42,595 nt of DNA from Candidatus Methanoperedens sp. (GTDB taxonomy: Archaea; Halobacteriota; Methanosarcinia; Methanosarcinales; Methanoperedenaceae): NCBI GenBank assembly GCA_030650845.1, contig JAUSDC010000066.1, positions 1-42,595 on the forward strand, given 5' to 3'. Below, in pieces: positions 1-9,433 of this stretch; the stretch's first letter is position 1, and each line of letters begins with the position of its first letter. The translations under genes and the position numbers were made by a program. The notes under the pieces were generated by a model. The model saw nothing but the letters and a program-made list of their open reading frames with translations, was not told where the DNA came from and made no database searches.

Positions 1-124
1 ATTGACCGTAATAGCTATAAGAAATCCATAGAATAATCAGGAGAAAATAAGGAAAAACAGCATCGGATGATACTATTCAGAACTAACATTCTGAATTAAT
101 TAGGTTTAAGATGGGAAAGGCGGG

Positions 125-1011
125 TTGAAGGAAAAATTCCAGATGCTCTGGGTTGGCGGGGAAGAAGCTGATGTAAATATAGAAATTGATTTTTATGATC
201 TCATAACGAAATCAATAACAAATAACGTCCCCTTGATCCTTGATGTATCGGATGTCCTTGACCAGGTCTGGGTCTTCTTGTCGCCACCCAGAGACCTTCG
301 CTCGTAAATAAAAATGTCCTCTCCCAGTGCGGAAACCAGTTCATCGGGAAATTATCAACAGAAAACGACCTGAAAGCGGTGGATCTGTTTTTTGCAGACA
401 GGAAAGAACTGGAATTATTGCCTAAATTGAATACCGGTGAATTTTTTGTCATGGGAAATACGGTGAAAGAAAAAACCAGGATGCAGACCGTCCAGAGACT
501 AACGCAGCATAAAGGACTTACACCCAAACTGATTCCAAAAGTGACGGGTAAAGTTACCGAGCTAAAAACAAGTCTGGGTTTTGCAGGGAGCGCCGGGGGA
601 GTGGAAGAACATGGAACGGCAAAAGCAGCCGTTGAAGTTGGCGGGATGAAATTAAGAGGGGTCACCGCAAAAATTTTAAAAGAAGAGATAGAAGCTATTG
701 TTGAAAGTAAAAGGACGAAAAAATACCTGTTGTTCGGGGAAAAAGAGCATGTAAAATCTATCGAGCTTATCCATCATCCGTTTGTCCGGGTTGAAATAAA
801 TTCTCCTGAAGGATTTATTACAAAGAGTCTTGCAACGCATTCATTAATAGTGGATTCCGTAAGCGGCGAATTTGCGGATATTAAAAACGGATTAAAATAT
901 TCAACAGGTATTTCTAAATTGATCGGTCTAAATGAAAACGATATCAAGATCCTGTTGGAAATATACAGGAATAAAAAAATTACAATTGGCGACCTTGAAC
1001 TTAAAACCAAA
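125..1011 (+). pseudogene. HerA-like ATP-binding protein, C-terminal remnant
   Basis: This is the C-terminal part of a HerA/DUF87-type DNA-translocating ATPase. From about 262 the frame reads GLGLLVATQRPSLVNKNVL, then SQCGNQF and NTGEFFVMGN. These are the 'ATQRPS..VLSQC.NQ' and 'GEF.V.G' segments typical of the RecA-like core's C-terminal side. An upstream piece (125 to about 258, ending ILDVSDVLDQ) lies in another frame, and the downstream frame has a TGA at 259-261. The Walker A and B parts are absent. The original C-terminus probably ended near 1011. Beyond that the open frame only reads antisense through the deaminase remnant, to 1224. The assignment rests on motif memory, and the window edge prevents checking for a longer upstream part. 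Confidence 0.6.
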
Positions 1012-1276
1012 CTATCCGATAATATCTTCAAACCACAGATCATGGTTATTCTCAATAAAATCCTGCATCATTGTGACGCATTCGTTATTGTCAAGGTTAA
1101 TTATTTCAACACCGTGCTGTTTCATAAATTCTTCAGAGCCTTCAAATATCCTGGATTCACCCACGATCACTTTCTTGATCCCGAACTGGACAACTGCTCC
1201 CCCGCAAAGGTAACAGGGCATTAACGTGGAATAAAGAACCGTATCCTCATAACTTCCGATCCTGCCTGCATTTCTC
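1012..1276 (-). pseudogene. Cytosine deaminase, 5'-truncated remnant
   Basis: The frame reads LRNAGRIGSYEDTVLYSTL, then MPCYLCGGAVVQFGIKKVIVG and a C-terminus near DFIENNHDLWFEDIIG. This matches the C-terminal half of yeast-type (Fcy1-like) cytosine deaminase, including the PCxxC zinc ligands and the conserved DWFEDI tail. The N-terminal half, with the essential HAE zinc/proton-shuttle motif, is missing. Upstream codons overlap the 3' end of purE in another frame and are not homologous. The gene was cut at about 1276, a few bases beyond the purE stop, so it should be inactive. The longer open frame to 1422 is fortuitous. Confidence 0.7.
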
Positions 1277-1282
1277 AAACAA

Positions 1283-1753
1283 TCACAAAGCAAGTACATC
1301 CTTTTCGATCTTATCAGCCATCTTTGCCCTGTACTTGCGAAGTTTCTCCTGCATGTTTTCATCTCCTGCCCCCAGTATCTCACATGCAAGGAGAGCCGCA
1401 TTCTCACCTCTACCGATACCAACGCATGCGACCGGGATCCCTGGCGGCATCTGCACTATCGAGAGAAGAGCATCAATTCCATCGAGGCTTGAATCAACCG
1501 GAACACCTATTACCGGTTTTACGGTCTTTGAAGCAATAACTCCAGGAAGGTGGGCAGCAAGCCCTGCTATAGCAATAAACACCTTTACACCCTTTTCGTG
1601 TGCCACCTCGATTATTTTTTCCACGCGCAAAGGAGTGCGGTGGGCTGAAGCCACTGCAACATCATATTCGACCCCGAACTCTTTCAAAACATCAACTGAT
1701 TTTCTTGCTATCTCTTTATCTGATATGCTTCCCAGTATTATCTGTACATCCAT
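1283..1753 (-). CDS. purE: PurE, aminoimidazole ribonucleotide carboxylase/mutase
   Basis: PurE acts in de novo purine synthesis, carboxylating or rearranging (carboxy)AIR to CAIR in the cytoplasm. Visible motifs are GSISD (residues 8-12), SAHRTP (36-41), AGLAAHLPG and PVIGVPV, all part of the nucleotide-binding core. The length of about 156 residues is normal. The ATG at 1753 is preferred over a TTG four codons upstream because a GGTGA lies just before it. No purK is present, so whether it is a class I mutase or a class II carboxylase cannot be settled here. The gene abuts the deaminase remnant downstream. Confidence 0.93.
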   Translation of the reverse strand: MDVQIILGSISDKEIARKSVDVLKEFGVEYDVAVASAHRTPLRVEKIIEVAHEKGVKVFIAIAGLAAHLPGVIASKTVKPVIGVPVDSSLDGIDALLSIVQMPPGIPVACVGIGRGENAALLACEILGAGDENMQEKLRKYRAKMADKIEKDVLAL

Positions 1754-1792
1754 ATTCTTCACCAATTTTGTTTACCTATTGCACCCATCATT

Positions 1793-2818
1793 CTATTCCT
1801 GCTTCTTTATAACTCTCTCTTTAGCTGCTTTTCTTAACCTGTTCATGATCGCCCTGCCCTCTCTTTCCACAGGAAACACTCCTTCAGCTATTCCTACATC
1901 AACACCAGCTTCGTCCAGGAACCTGAGCCCGGAAAAGAGCCTGCTTGCGACCTCTTTCAGATCATTCACACTTCCAAGTATGTATTTTGCATCGCATTCT
2001 ATATCCATTGCGCTCTCTCTACTTACAAGCACTCCGGCTTTGCATCCCTGTTTCTTAAACTCACTAATAAGGCGTTTGACCTCAATGAGAACGGATTTTC
2101 GCTCACCTTCAACAAGAATAAGTCTGGCTTTTGGAGAATAATGTGTATAGCGCATTCCTGGAGATCTTACCGATTCCTCTATAATATTGACTTCACCTAT
2201 GGTTCCAATGATCTCCTCAAGCCCAAGGCCGCCAGGGCGAAGGAGGGCTGGAGGCGTCACGGTAAGATCAAGGACTGTTGATTCCACACCGAGCCTTGTT
2301 TCCCCACCCATGATCACGGCATCAATACGTCCATCCATGTCTTTTATAACATGCTGCGCTTTCGTGGGACTTGGTCTTCCTGAGATATTGGCGCTGGGCG
2401 CTGCTATAGGAACTCCTGCTCCACGTATGAGAGAAAGGGCGATTTCGTTATCCGGCATCCTGACAGCCACTGTATCAAGCCCCCCAGTAGTAATATCAGG
2501 TACAACATCTTTGCGCTTCAAAATAATAGTCAGAGCCCCTGGCCAGAAAGCATCCATGAGTTTAAATGCCAGTTCTGGAATGTCCCTTGCCACCATGTTG
2601 AGCATTTCGCGGGATGAAATATGGACTATAAGAGGATTATCAGCGGGTCTACCTTTGGCGCGAAATATCTTTGCAACAGCCCGTTCATCAAGAGCATTGG
2701 CTCCAAGACCATATACGGTTTCTGTGGGAAATGCAACGATTCCCCCGGATCTGATAATTCTGGCAGCCTTACTTATTTCATCGGGAGAAAGAATGAGTGT
2801 TATTTCTGGCGCCATCAT
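1793..2818 (-). CDS. sua5: Sua5/YrdC/YwlC threonylcarbamoyl-AMP synthase
   Basis: This enzyme makes L-threonylcarbamoyladenylate from threonine, bicarbonate and ATP for the t6A37 modification of ANN-decoding tRNAs. The YrdC domain (about residues 10-200) shows GGIVAFPTETVYGLG, the KGRPADNPL loop and SANISGRPSPT. A linker with MRYTHYSPKA leads to the C-terminal Sua5 domain (about 230-340), so this is the long Sua5 type and not stand-alone YrdC. The length of 341 aa is typical. Two adjacent ATGs (2818 and 2815) could serve as start. It is divergent from the antiporter at 2887, and the roughly 70 bp between them is AT-rich and holds both promoters. Confidence 0.93.
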   Translation of the reverse strand: MMAPEITLILSPDEISKAARIIRSGGIVAFPTETVYGLGANALDERAVAKIFRAKGRPADNPLIVHISSREMLNMVARDIPELAFKLMDAFWPGALTIILKRKDVVPDITTGGLDTVAVRMPDNEIALSLIRGAGVPIAAPSANISGRPSPTKAQHVIKDMDGRIDAVIMGGETRLGVESTVLDLTVTPPALLRPGGLGLEEIIGTIGEVNIIEESVRSPGMRYTHYSPKARLILVEGERKSVLIEVKRLISEFKKQGCKAGVLVSRESAMDIECDAKYILGSVNDLKEVASRLFSGLRFLDEAGVDVGIAEGVFPVEREGRAIMNRLRKAAKERVIKKQE

Positions 2819-2886
2819 TAATATAAAAATATACGCAATTGCTATTAATCTTATCCGATAAGTTAATATCTAAAAAACATCTCATT

Positions 2887-4104
2887 ATGATAATAATGGA
2901 ATTTATCCTGCCTATTCTAATAATACTTGTGATCGCAAAGATAACAGGTGAGTTATTTGCAAAATTGAGACAGCCCCCCATCATTGGCGAGATGCTGGCA
3001 GGCGTTGTGATGGGACCTTCTATCCTCAATCTGATAAGCCCGAACGTGCAGGGCATCGATGTCCTTGCTGAACTGGGCATTTTCTTTTTATTATTCCTTG
3101 CCGGGATGCAGATAAACCTGACCTGCTTCAGGGAGTATTCACGAAAAGCGATATTTATCGCTATTATGGGAAATAATTTTGCAATTGCTGCCGCGATAGC
3201 TGTGGGATCGATCTTCGGACTTGATCTCATGAACACGTTCTTCATCGCCATTGTTTTCTCACTGACGGCGCTTCCTGTGGGTGTTCAGATACTGATGGAT
3301 CTTGGGAAAATAGAATCAGAGATAGGAAAGATAATAATTACAGCAGCTGTCATCGATGACATCCTGTGCATGTTTTTCTTTGCGATAGTTGTGTCCATCG
3401 GTGAAGGTAATCCTGGAACTCTTAATTCAATGACTTTCATATTATTGATCTTCAAGATCGTATTATTTTTATCAATAATATATATTATAAATAAATTACT
3501 GGCAATGAATGGCGGTTCGCCTGTGGATCATATTAAATCTCTTATCAGACAATTGACAAAGGAGTCTCAATTTTTTGTACTAATATTGTTCGGGATCTTT
3601 TTGGGTTTTGTTGGAAAAGCCCTTGAAATAACGTTCATAATAGGAATTTTTTATGCTGGAACTATAATAAAAAAATCTACAGTTGGTGACGGGGTATTTT
3701 CCAATGTTCAAAATGTGGTCTCTTCGATAACAAACAGCTTTTTCTCACCCATCCTTTTCGCGTATCTTGGACTGCTGCTTGATCTATCTCTTATTTTTGA
3801 CCCGGCCCATCCATTCTCAGAAAGGAATATCCAGCAGGGAATATTCCTCCTGACCGCCATCATATTCGCAATGGTTGGAAAGGGCTTTGGAGCTTTCGCA
3901 GGTGGCATGCTTTCGAACATGAGCTGGAAAGATTCGGCTGCCGTGGGAATAGGGCTTAACGCACGAGGTCTGATGGGACTTATGATATCTGGAATAGGAT
4001 TGAAATACGGATTGATAGACATGAGCGTATATGCAATGCTTGTCACGATGTGTATAATCACCACGTTCATAACACCGTTTGGGTTGAAGAGGGCGTTGAG
4101 TTAA
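2887..4104 (+). CDS. Cation:proton antiporter, CPA2 family
   Basis: A polytopic membrane protein of about 405 aa with some twelve hydrophobic segments. Family marks are RQPPIIGEMLAGVVMGPS near the N-terminus and AAVIDDIL with the ion-binding Asp pair at residues 157-158. GLNARGLMGL in the C-terminal helices is the region usually carrying the conserved Arg. There is no RCK or TrkA domain, so it is a NapA/GerN-like exchanger and not KefC. The ATG at 2887 is chosen; an upstream TTG at 2839 would add 16 weakly hydrophobic residues. No clear ribosome site is seen, so the mRNA may be leaderless. Likely substrate Na+ or K+ against H+; specificity cannot be read from sequence. Confidence 0.88.
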   Translation: MIIMEFILPILIILVIAKITGELFAKLRQPPIIGEMLAGVVMGPSILNLISPNVQGIDVLAELGIFFLLFLAGMQINLTCFREYSRKAIFIAIMGNNFAIAAAIAVGSIFGLDLMNTFFIAIVFSLTALPVGVQILMDLGKIESEIGKIIITAAVIDDILCMFFFAIVVSIGEGNPGTLNSMTFILLIFKIVLFLSIIYIINKLLAMNGGSPVDHIKSLIRQLTKESQFFVLILFGIFLGFVGKALEITFIIGIFYAGTIIKKSTVGDGVFSNVQNVVSSITNSFFSPILFAYLGLLLDLSLIFDPAHPFSERNIQQGIFLLTAIIFAMVGKGFGAFAGGMLSNMSWKDSAAVGIGLNARGLMGLMISGIGLKYGLIDMSVYAMLVTMCIITTFITPFGLKRALS

Positions 4105-4236
4105 GTTAAATCCTTAATCGATATTTTATCTCTGTGTGATTTTCTTTTTAAGATTCATACTATTGAAACAAAAAGAAACATTCAATATACCTGAAAATAC
4201 AAATAGCCCTCTATAAAATAAAATGGAGATGTGCAA

Positions 4237-4656
4237 ATGCGAAGAATTATAGAGAAAAAGATCGAAGATGTGATGACAAAACACGTAATTACAGTAAAAA
4301 GAGATACAACACTTAAAGAGTTAAAGGATATGTTTGGAGAACATGATTTTAATGTGTTCCCTGTTGTAGAAAACGGCGAGATCCTGGGAGTTGTTACAAA
4401 ACTCAGTTTCCTGAAAATATTCTCTTTTGATCCTGATAGATTAATCCCTGACCTGAAATCAATTTATGCTAAAAATGCCGAAGATATTATGTCAAGAAGG
4501 ATTATCGCAGTTTGTTCAGGCGAGTCCATTCAGAAAGCTGCACGAAAAATGCTTGATCTGCGGGTCAGGTCAGTACTGGTTACTGATAGATCAAAAAAAT
4601 TACTAAAAGGAATTATCACTCGTGGCGATATAATGAAATATATTGAAATAGATTGA
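4237..4656 (+). CDS. CBS-pair domain protein
   Basis: Stand-alone protein of about 139 aa made of two CBS motifs: IEDVMTKHVITVKRDTTL with VVENGEILGVVTK, then AEDIMSRRIIAVCSGES with LLKGIITRGDIMKYI. CBS pairs bind adenine nucleotides and often regulate attached or neighbouring transporters. Lying between two CPA2 antiporters, it is a plausible energy- or ionic-strength-sensing partner, but that is inference. The ATG at 4237 is preferred because GGAG (4225-4228) sits 8 nt before it; a GTG at 4231 would be too close. The stop codon lies inside a terminator palindrome. Confidence 0.85.
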   Translation: MRRIIEKKIEDVMTKHVITVKRDTTLKELKDMFGEHDFNVFPVVENGEILGVVTKLSFLKIFSFDPDRLIPDLKSIYAKNAEDIMSRRIIAVCSGESIQKAARKMLDLRVRSVLVTDRSKKLLKGIITRGDIMKYIEID

Positions 4657-4680
4657 ATTTTTTCAATCTATTCATTTTTC
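4648..4680. terminator. Bidirectional hairpin terminator
   Basis: Perfect 10-bp inverted repeat ATAGATTGAA / TTCAATCTAT (4648-4657 and 4662-4671) with a TTTT loop, followed by a T-rich run. It overlaps the CBS-protein stop codon and lies between two convergent genes, so it can serve both. Confidence 0.6.
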
Positions 4681-4685
4681 TATTT

Positions 4686-6062
4686 TTACGCTTTTTCCTT
4701 CCAGCCTTTCAGTGGTCCTTTTGCAAATGCGGCTTTTAAAAGTGGCGGCGTTATCAGAGTAGTTACTATGGACATTACAACTGCGATCACATAGAGTGGC
4801 TGTTGAATAATTTCATTAGAAAGACCGATATAAGCGACTATCAATCCTACTTCACCTCTTGGGATCATACCTACCCCTACTCGAAGTGCGCCATTATAAT
4901 TGAAACCGCTAAAGTAAGAAACAACACCGCACCCGAAAGCCTTTCCAACAATTGCAAGTACAAGAATAAGCACTCCAAGACCGGCGATCGTTATAGCCTC
5001 TTTAACATTGACAAGCATGCCCATAGCCACAAAAAAGATGGGGACAATAAAATTAAAGATCGGGGTTATCTCTTCTATCAGGTGTTCCCTATGCGTCGAG
5101 GCTGATAGGGCAAGACCTGCTGCGTAAGCGCCTATTATCAATGCAAGTCCTATATATGCTGCAAGATATGATACTACGAAACCAATTACAAGAGCGATGA
5201 CCATGAGCGCACCTTTTGTCTCGAACTTGCTTAGAAGAGTTGATATCTTATCTGAATATTTGATACCTACAAATAGAATCACGGCCCAGAATACTGCCGC
5301 CTTTATTATGATCCATATAATATCTGTAGTGGTGCTTTTGGCTACGACACTATTCCATGCTCCATCAATAATATTTACATTCGTTGCACCGCCCTCTGCC
5401 CCTATGGATGCTGCCCCTATTACACCGATCACCATTGCCAATACAATGATGCCAAGTATATCATCAATAACTGCTGCTCCTAAGATCGTTGTGCCTTCTT
5501 CAGAGTTCATCCTGTCTATGTCTTTTAACACGCGAGCTGTGATGCCGACGCTTGTGGCTGTTAATACAGCGCCTGTAAACAGCGCCACATATTCGATGGG
5601 TTCTCCTGCGGGTGGTGTATAAAACATTTTAATCGCAAAATAACCAAGCACAAATGGAACTATCACACCGCCGGTTGCTACAAGTCCTGCAACTTTACCG
5701 AATTTCATGAATTGTTTCACATCTGTCTCAATACCTGCAAGGAAAAGCAATATGACTACACCTATCTGTCCAATCAGGTCGATCTCAGGCGAAATAGGCA
5801 TTATCTCACCCGGAATTACATTAAAACCAAGGTAAGGACCAAGAGCGAAAGGACTTATCACAACGCCAGCCAGCAGTTCTCCGAGCACACCGGGCTGTTT
5901 GAATTTTCGTTCAGCGATCTCGCCGCCGATCTTTGCAGCAAGCAGCATGATCGCAATGCTAAGAACAACGTGCGGAACATCGATCGATCCAACTGCTCCC
6001 GATGCCAGTGCAACGGGAACCAGAATCAAAAACAATAATAAGGCTAATAGAATCTTTCTCAT
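4686..6062 (-). CDS. Na+/H+ antiporter, CPA2 family (NapA-like)
   Basis: A 458-aa integral membrane protein. Residues 1-21 form an extra hydrophobic, signal-like segment (RKILLALLLFLILVPVALA). KQPGVLGELLAGVVISP follows at about 54-71. The ion-binding VIDD motif has Asp 200 and Asp 201, as in electrogenic NapA/NhaA-type exchangers. IPRGEVGLIVAYIG near the C-terminus is the conserved Arg-Gly-Glu helix. It should use the proton or sodium gradient for Na+ extrusion. AGGGA lies a few bases before the ATG. It is convergent with the CBS gene and is the second CPA2 protein within 3.2 kb; the two are clearly diverged. Confidence 0.9.
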   Translation of the reverse strand: MRKILLALLLFLILVPVALASGAVGSIDVPHVVLSIAIMLLAAKIGGEIAERKFKQPGVLGELLAGVVISPFALGPYLGFNVIPGEIMPISPEIDLIGQIGVVILLFLAGIETDVKQFMKFGKVAGLVATGGVIVPFVLGYFAIKMFYTPPAGEPIEYVALFTGAVLTATSVGITARVLKDIDRMNSEEGTTILGAAVIDDILGIIVLAMVIGVIGAASIGAEGGATNVNIIDGAWNSVVAKSTTTDIIWIIIKAAVFWAVILFVGIKYSDKISTLLSKFETKGALMVIALVIGFVVSYLAAYIGLALIIGAYAAGLALSASTHREHLIEEITPIFNFIVPIFFVAMGMLVNVKEAITIAGLGVLILVLAIVGKAFGCGVVSYFSGFNYNGALRVGVGMIPRGEVGLIVAYIGLSNEIIQQPLYVIAVVMSIVTTLITPPLLKAAFAKGPLKGWKEKA

Positions 6063-6203
6063 AAGTCCCTAAAAATAGCAAATGGTATAAATAAGGTTTT
6101 TTATTTGATTTTCTTGCATACTTGCATGGTTGCCGCAAGATTGATCAAACTTTCAGGATCCCAGTGATGGATGAATATATTTTGCATAGCGATAATAACG
6201 TTA

Positions 6204-6212
6204 TTTATAATA
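6204..6212 (+). promoter_or_regulatory. TATA box for the SNF symporter
   Basis: TTTATAATA sits about 25 nt before the ATG at 6232, the archaeal spacing from TATA box to transcription start. No ribosome site is present, so transcript and ORF probably begin together (leaderless mRNA). Confidence 0.5.
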
Positions 6213-6231
6213 TTCAAACCACTGTAGAATT

Positions 6232-7524
6232 ATGCCGAGAGAAAAATGGTCATCAAGCATAGGTTTCATACTTGCCAGCATAGGCTCAGCAGTGGGCATA
6301 GGCAACATCTGGCGGTTTCCATATATGGTGGGTGAAAACGGAGGAGGAGCTTTTCTTATTCCTTATCTTATTGCAGTGTTCCTGTTCGGTCTTCCTCTGA
6401 TGATGCTTGAGTTCGCTCTTGGGCGACACTTTAAGACCTCTGTAGTGCCAGCTTTTAGTACATTAGGAAAGAAATTCAGGATCGCAGGCTTTTTCCTGAT
6501 CTTTGTTATGGGAATGATACTCAGCTATTATCTAGTGATAACTGGCTGGATACTTGCTTATTCCCTCTTTTTTATTATTGGAAATCCAATTCCTTTTTCT
6601 CAGTTCACCGGCTCTTATTATCCACTACTATTCTTTTTAGTATCGGGTGGTATATCTTTCTTTGTGGTCAGGGCGGGCGTAAAACAGGGAATTGAAAAGC
6701 TTTCGAAGTTCCTGATCCCACTTCTTTTTGCGATGTTGCTTGTGCTGGTGATTTTTGCTTTATCGCTGCCTGGTGCTATGAGAGGGGTGGAGTTTTATCT
6801 TACTCCCGATTTCTCAAAACTATCCGACCCCCTTGTCTGGACGGCAGCATTCGGGCAGGCGTTTTTCTCACTGGGTGTTGGCACGGGCATCATGCTTACT
6901 TATGGCAGCTATATGCGGGACGAGAACATTGTAAAAAGCGCAGGCATAATCACGGTCTCTGATCTGCTGGTCGCTATCCTTGGAGGGTTCGTGGTGTTCC
7001 CCATCGTTTTCTCCTTCGGGCTTGACCCGGCAGCAGGAGTGCAGCTTGCTTTTGTAACCCTGCCTCCGATTTTTCAGGAGATGAGTTTTGGATTCTTACT
7101 GGGCGCTGTATTCTTTTTACTCCTTTTCTTTGCAGCCCTGACCTCTGCCGTCTCCATGCTTGAAGTGCCTGTGGCTACCCTCATTGATTCATACGGCTTC
7201 GAAAGGAAAAAAGCCACTTCGACAGTCTCGATAATCATCATTCTGATCGGGCTGCCCTCAGCCTTAAGCTACACTGCCCTTAAATTGGAACTATTCGGAA
7301 CGCCTCTTCTTGACATCAAGGACTTTGCCTTCGGCACAATAGGTATTATCGCGGCAGGATTGATCTTGAGCATAATCGCAGGATGGTTTATTGATGAGGA
7401 AATCATATTCAAACAAATCGGAGGCAGCAGATGGACGCAGAGATTATTTATGATAATCATAAAAATTTTCATACCGCTTATACTCTTCATCAACCTCATG
7501 GCAAGAGTGATAAACTTTGGTTAA
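6232..7524 (+). CDS. Sodium-dependent symporter, SNF/NSS (SLC6-like) family
   Basis: A 430-aa transporter with 11-12 membrane segments. The N-terminus carries the family signature GFILASIGSAVGIGNIWRFP, covering unwound TM1 and the Na+ sites, and then GGGAFLIPYL. TM2 ends LEFALGRHFKTS. FGQAFFSLGVGTGIMLTYGSY is the TM6 unwound region. It probably imports an amino acid or amine with Na+, possibly a compatible solute; the substrate cannot be read from sequence. A leaderless start at 6232 is supported by the TATA box. The 3' end overlaps the protease reading frame by 8 nt. Confidence 0.92.
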   Translation: MPREKWSSSIGFILASIGSAVGIGNIWRFPYMVGENGGGAFLIPYLIAVFLFGLPLMMLEFALGRHFKTSVVPAFSTLGKKFRIAGFFLIFVMGMILSYYLVITGWILAYSLFFIIGNPIPFSQFTGSYYPLLFFLVSGGISFFVVRAGVKQGIEKLSKFLIPLLFAMLLVLVIFALSLPGAMRGVEFYLTPDFSKLSDPLVWTAAFGQAFFSLGVGTGIMLTYGSYMRDENIVKSAGIITVSDLLVAILGGFVVFPIVFSFGLDPAAGVQLAFVTLPPIFQEMSFGFLLGAVFFLLLFFAALTSAVSMLEVPVATLIDSYGFERKKATSTVSIIIILIGLPSALSYTALKLELFGTPLLDIKDFAFGTIGIIAAGLILSIIAGWFIDEEIIFKQIGGSRWTQRLFMIIIKIFIPLILFINLMARVINFG

Positions 7525-9426
7525 TTCTGGCAAGCATAAGATAGGGCGGATAACATCGATAAAACCCACAAAATCCCAGCTACATGCTCTGGAAATGCTA
7601 AAAAGACTGGACTTGAGCCTCCATATTACATGGAGCAAAAGAGGAGTCCCTTCTCATTTGTGCGGTACTTTATCAGCCGAGATGGAAGAAGACCCTGAAA
7701 AAGCTGCATGGAAATTCCTATCAGAACATTTTAAGTTATTTAAGATGAAAGAGAGTTTGGAGGATTTGACGTTTCTCAGAAAAACAGATAGTCTTGGGGG
7801 ATGTCATGTTGTATTTCAGCAGTTTATCAATAAATTGCCGGTCTACAATGCTTTTACTTCGGTCCATATGGATAAATGTAACCGGATCAACAAAATCGAT
7901 ATCTGCTACCATCCAGATTTGTTTGTAGAATTACTCCTAGAAAAAGGCATCTCACAGGAGGAGGCGATCCTCATTGCCATTGATACTCTTAACGCACAAA
8001 AAAGAGTTGCAAGGGCGGTTTCTGGAGAACAGGTAATTTATCCAAAAGATAATAAATACTATGTGGCGTGGCAATACCTCTAATTGATCCTGTTGAAGAA
8101 TGGTATGTATTTCTTGACTTTAAAACAGGCAATATACTGGATATTCTGGATGCGCTTTTTAAAGCCACAGGCAGAGGAAGAGTTTTCATGCCAAATCCCG
8201 TAGTAGCTCTGGGGGACAGAAAACTTACAGCAGAATCCGAAATTCCAGATAGAGCTTATACCGATGTTGTTCTAAAGGATCTTGACGGGCAGGGTTATCT
8301 GAGCGGTCCTCATGTGGATACATGTACAACTCCGAATAGAGCAAAAGAACCGGATTTGATTTTTAACTACTCAAGACCCGACCCACGTTTTAAGGAAGTG
8401 ATGGCATATTATCATATCGATGAGGCTGCGCGGTATATACAGAGCCTTGGATTCACCAACTTGTGCAATAAGACCATAAAGGTAAACGTTCACGGGGATT
8501 TCGTGAATAACTCTTATTACAATCACGATACCAGGGAAATAACCTTCGGCACATGGTATATTGACGATGCAGAGGATGCGGACATAATCCTGCATGAATA
8601 CTGCCATTCTATTTTAGATGACCAGGTGCCGGGCTTTGGGCTTAACTGGAGCACCTGTCCGATCGCAGAGGGTTTTGGTGATTTTTTTGCGGCATGTTTT
8701 TTTGCTGAGATAAATGATGGCTTTAACCGCGAATGTGTTGGAGACTGGAACGGCATCGGAAAAATAGGTGATTGTGTAAGCCGGGTTGATAGTAAAAAGC
8801 ATTATCCTGAGGACTTTCTGGGGTTGGAAAGCTGCGACAGGGACGGGGAGATATGGTCTGCAGCCTTGTGGGATATATACCTGCAAATGGGCGGGGCTTC
8901 TGAGATCAAGGCAAGGAGGCTTGCTGCAAGGGATAATGCCATTCGATTGATCATTGAAAGTAATTTCAACCTGAATATTAATTCAAGGTTTGAGGACGCT
9001 GCGGATGCAATTATTATTGCGGATAATAATATTTACGATAGTACATATGAGCATTTAATCAGGGAAGTTTTAGTGAAGCGGGGAATTCTATTTCCACTGG
9101 TAAAAGTTGAGATGCAAGCAGAGGCAGAGCCATATATGGTTCGGGTGGGAAGTACACTGAAATTTTTGATCAATCTTACAAATGCGGGTGAAGTTGTATG
9201 GAAAAAAGCAAAAATCGTCATAAGTATTCATAATGAAAAACATCTTATGGTCAAGAAGCTGGTTAAAAGAATCAATAATATGCAGGTCGGAATGCAGAAG
9301 TCCATAGAGAAACCATGGCGGATTCCGAAGAGATTGAAAAACGGGGAGTATGCTTATACAGTGAGCGCATACTACAGCCGGAATAAAACAGGTTCGTTAG
9401 AAGGCAAATTCATGGTAATTGTCTGA
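7517..9426 (+). pseudogene. Fungalysin/thermolysin-like metalloprotease, one frameshift
   Basis: Two adjoining frames form one protein. The first (7517-8083) ends KYYVAWQYL; the second resumes as IPLIDPVEEWYVFLDFKTG from about 8071. Together they give an N-terminal propeptide of FTP/PepSY type, then a gluzincin catalytic domain. That domain has HEYCH (8593-8607) and the third zinc ligand in AEGFGDFF (Glu codon 8668-8670), the M36/M4 pattern. The C-terminal 100 residues resemble a CARDB-type beta-sandwich (VRVGSTLKFLINLTNAGE). A one-base indel near 8070 breaks it. No signal peptide is seen, and the TTG start at 7517 is uncertain. It could be a fresh pseudogene, an assembly error or, less likely, a programmed frameshift. 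Confidence 0.7.
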
Positions 9427-9433
9427 GCCTGAA

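Noticed and set aside
1012-1224. C-terminal 70 codons of the HerA-like open frame
   Set aside because: They read antisense through the cytosine deaminase remnant; the homology to HerA ends before 1012.
8068-8083. ATG at 8068 as an independent start of a separate protease gene
   Set aside because: It lies inside the propeptide homology, which continues across the frame change, so one broken gene explains both frames better.
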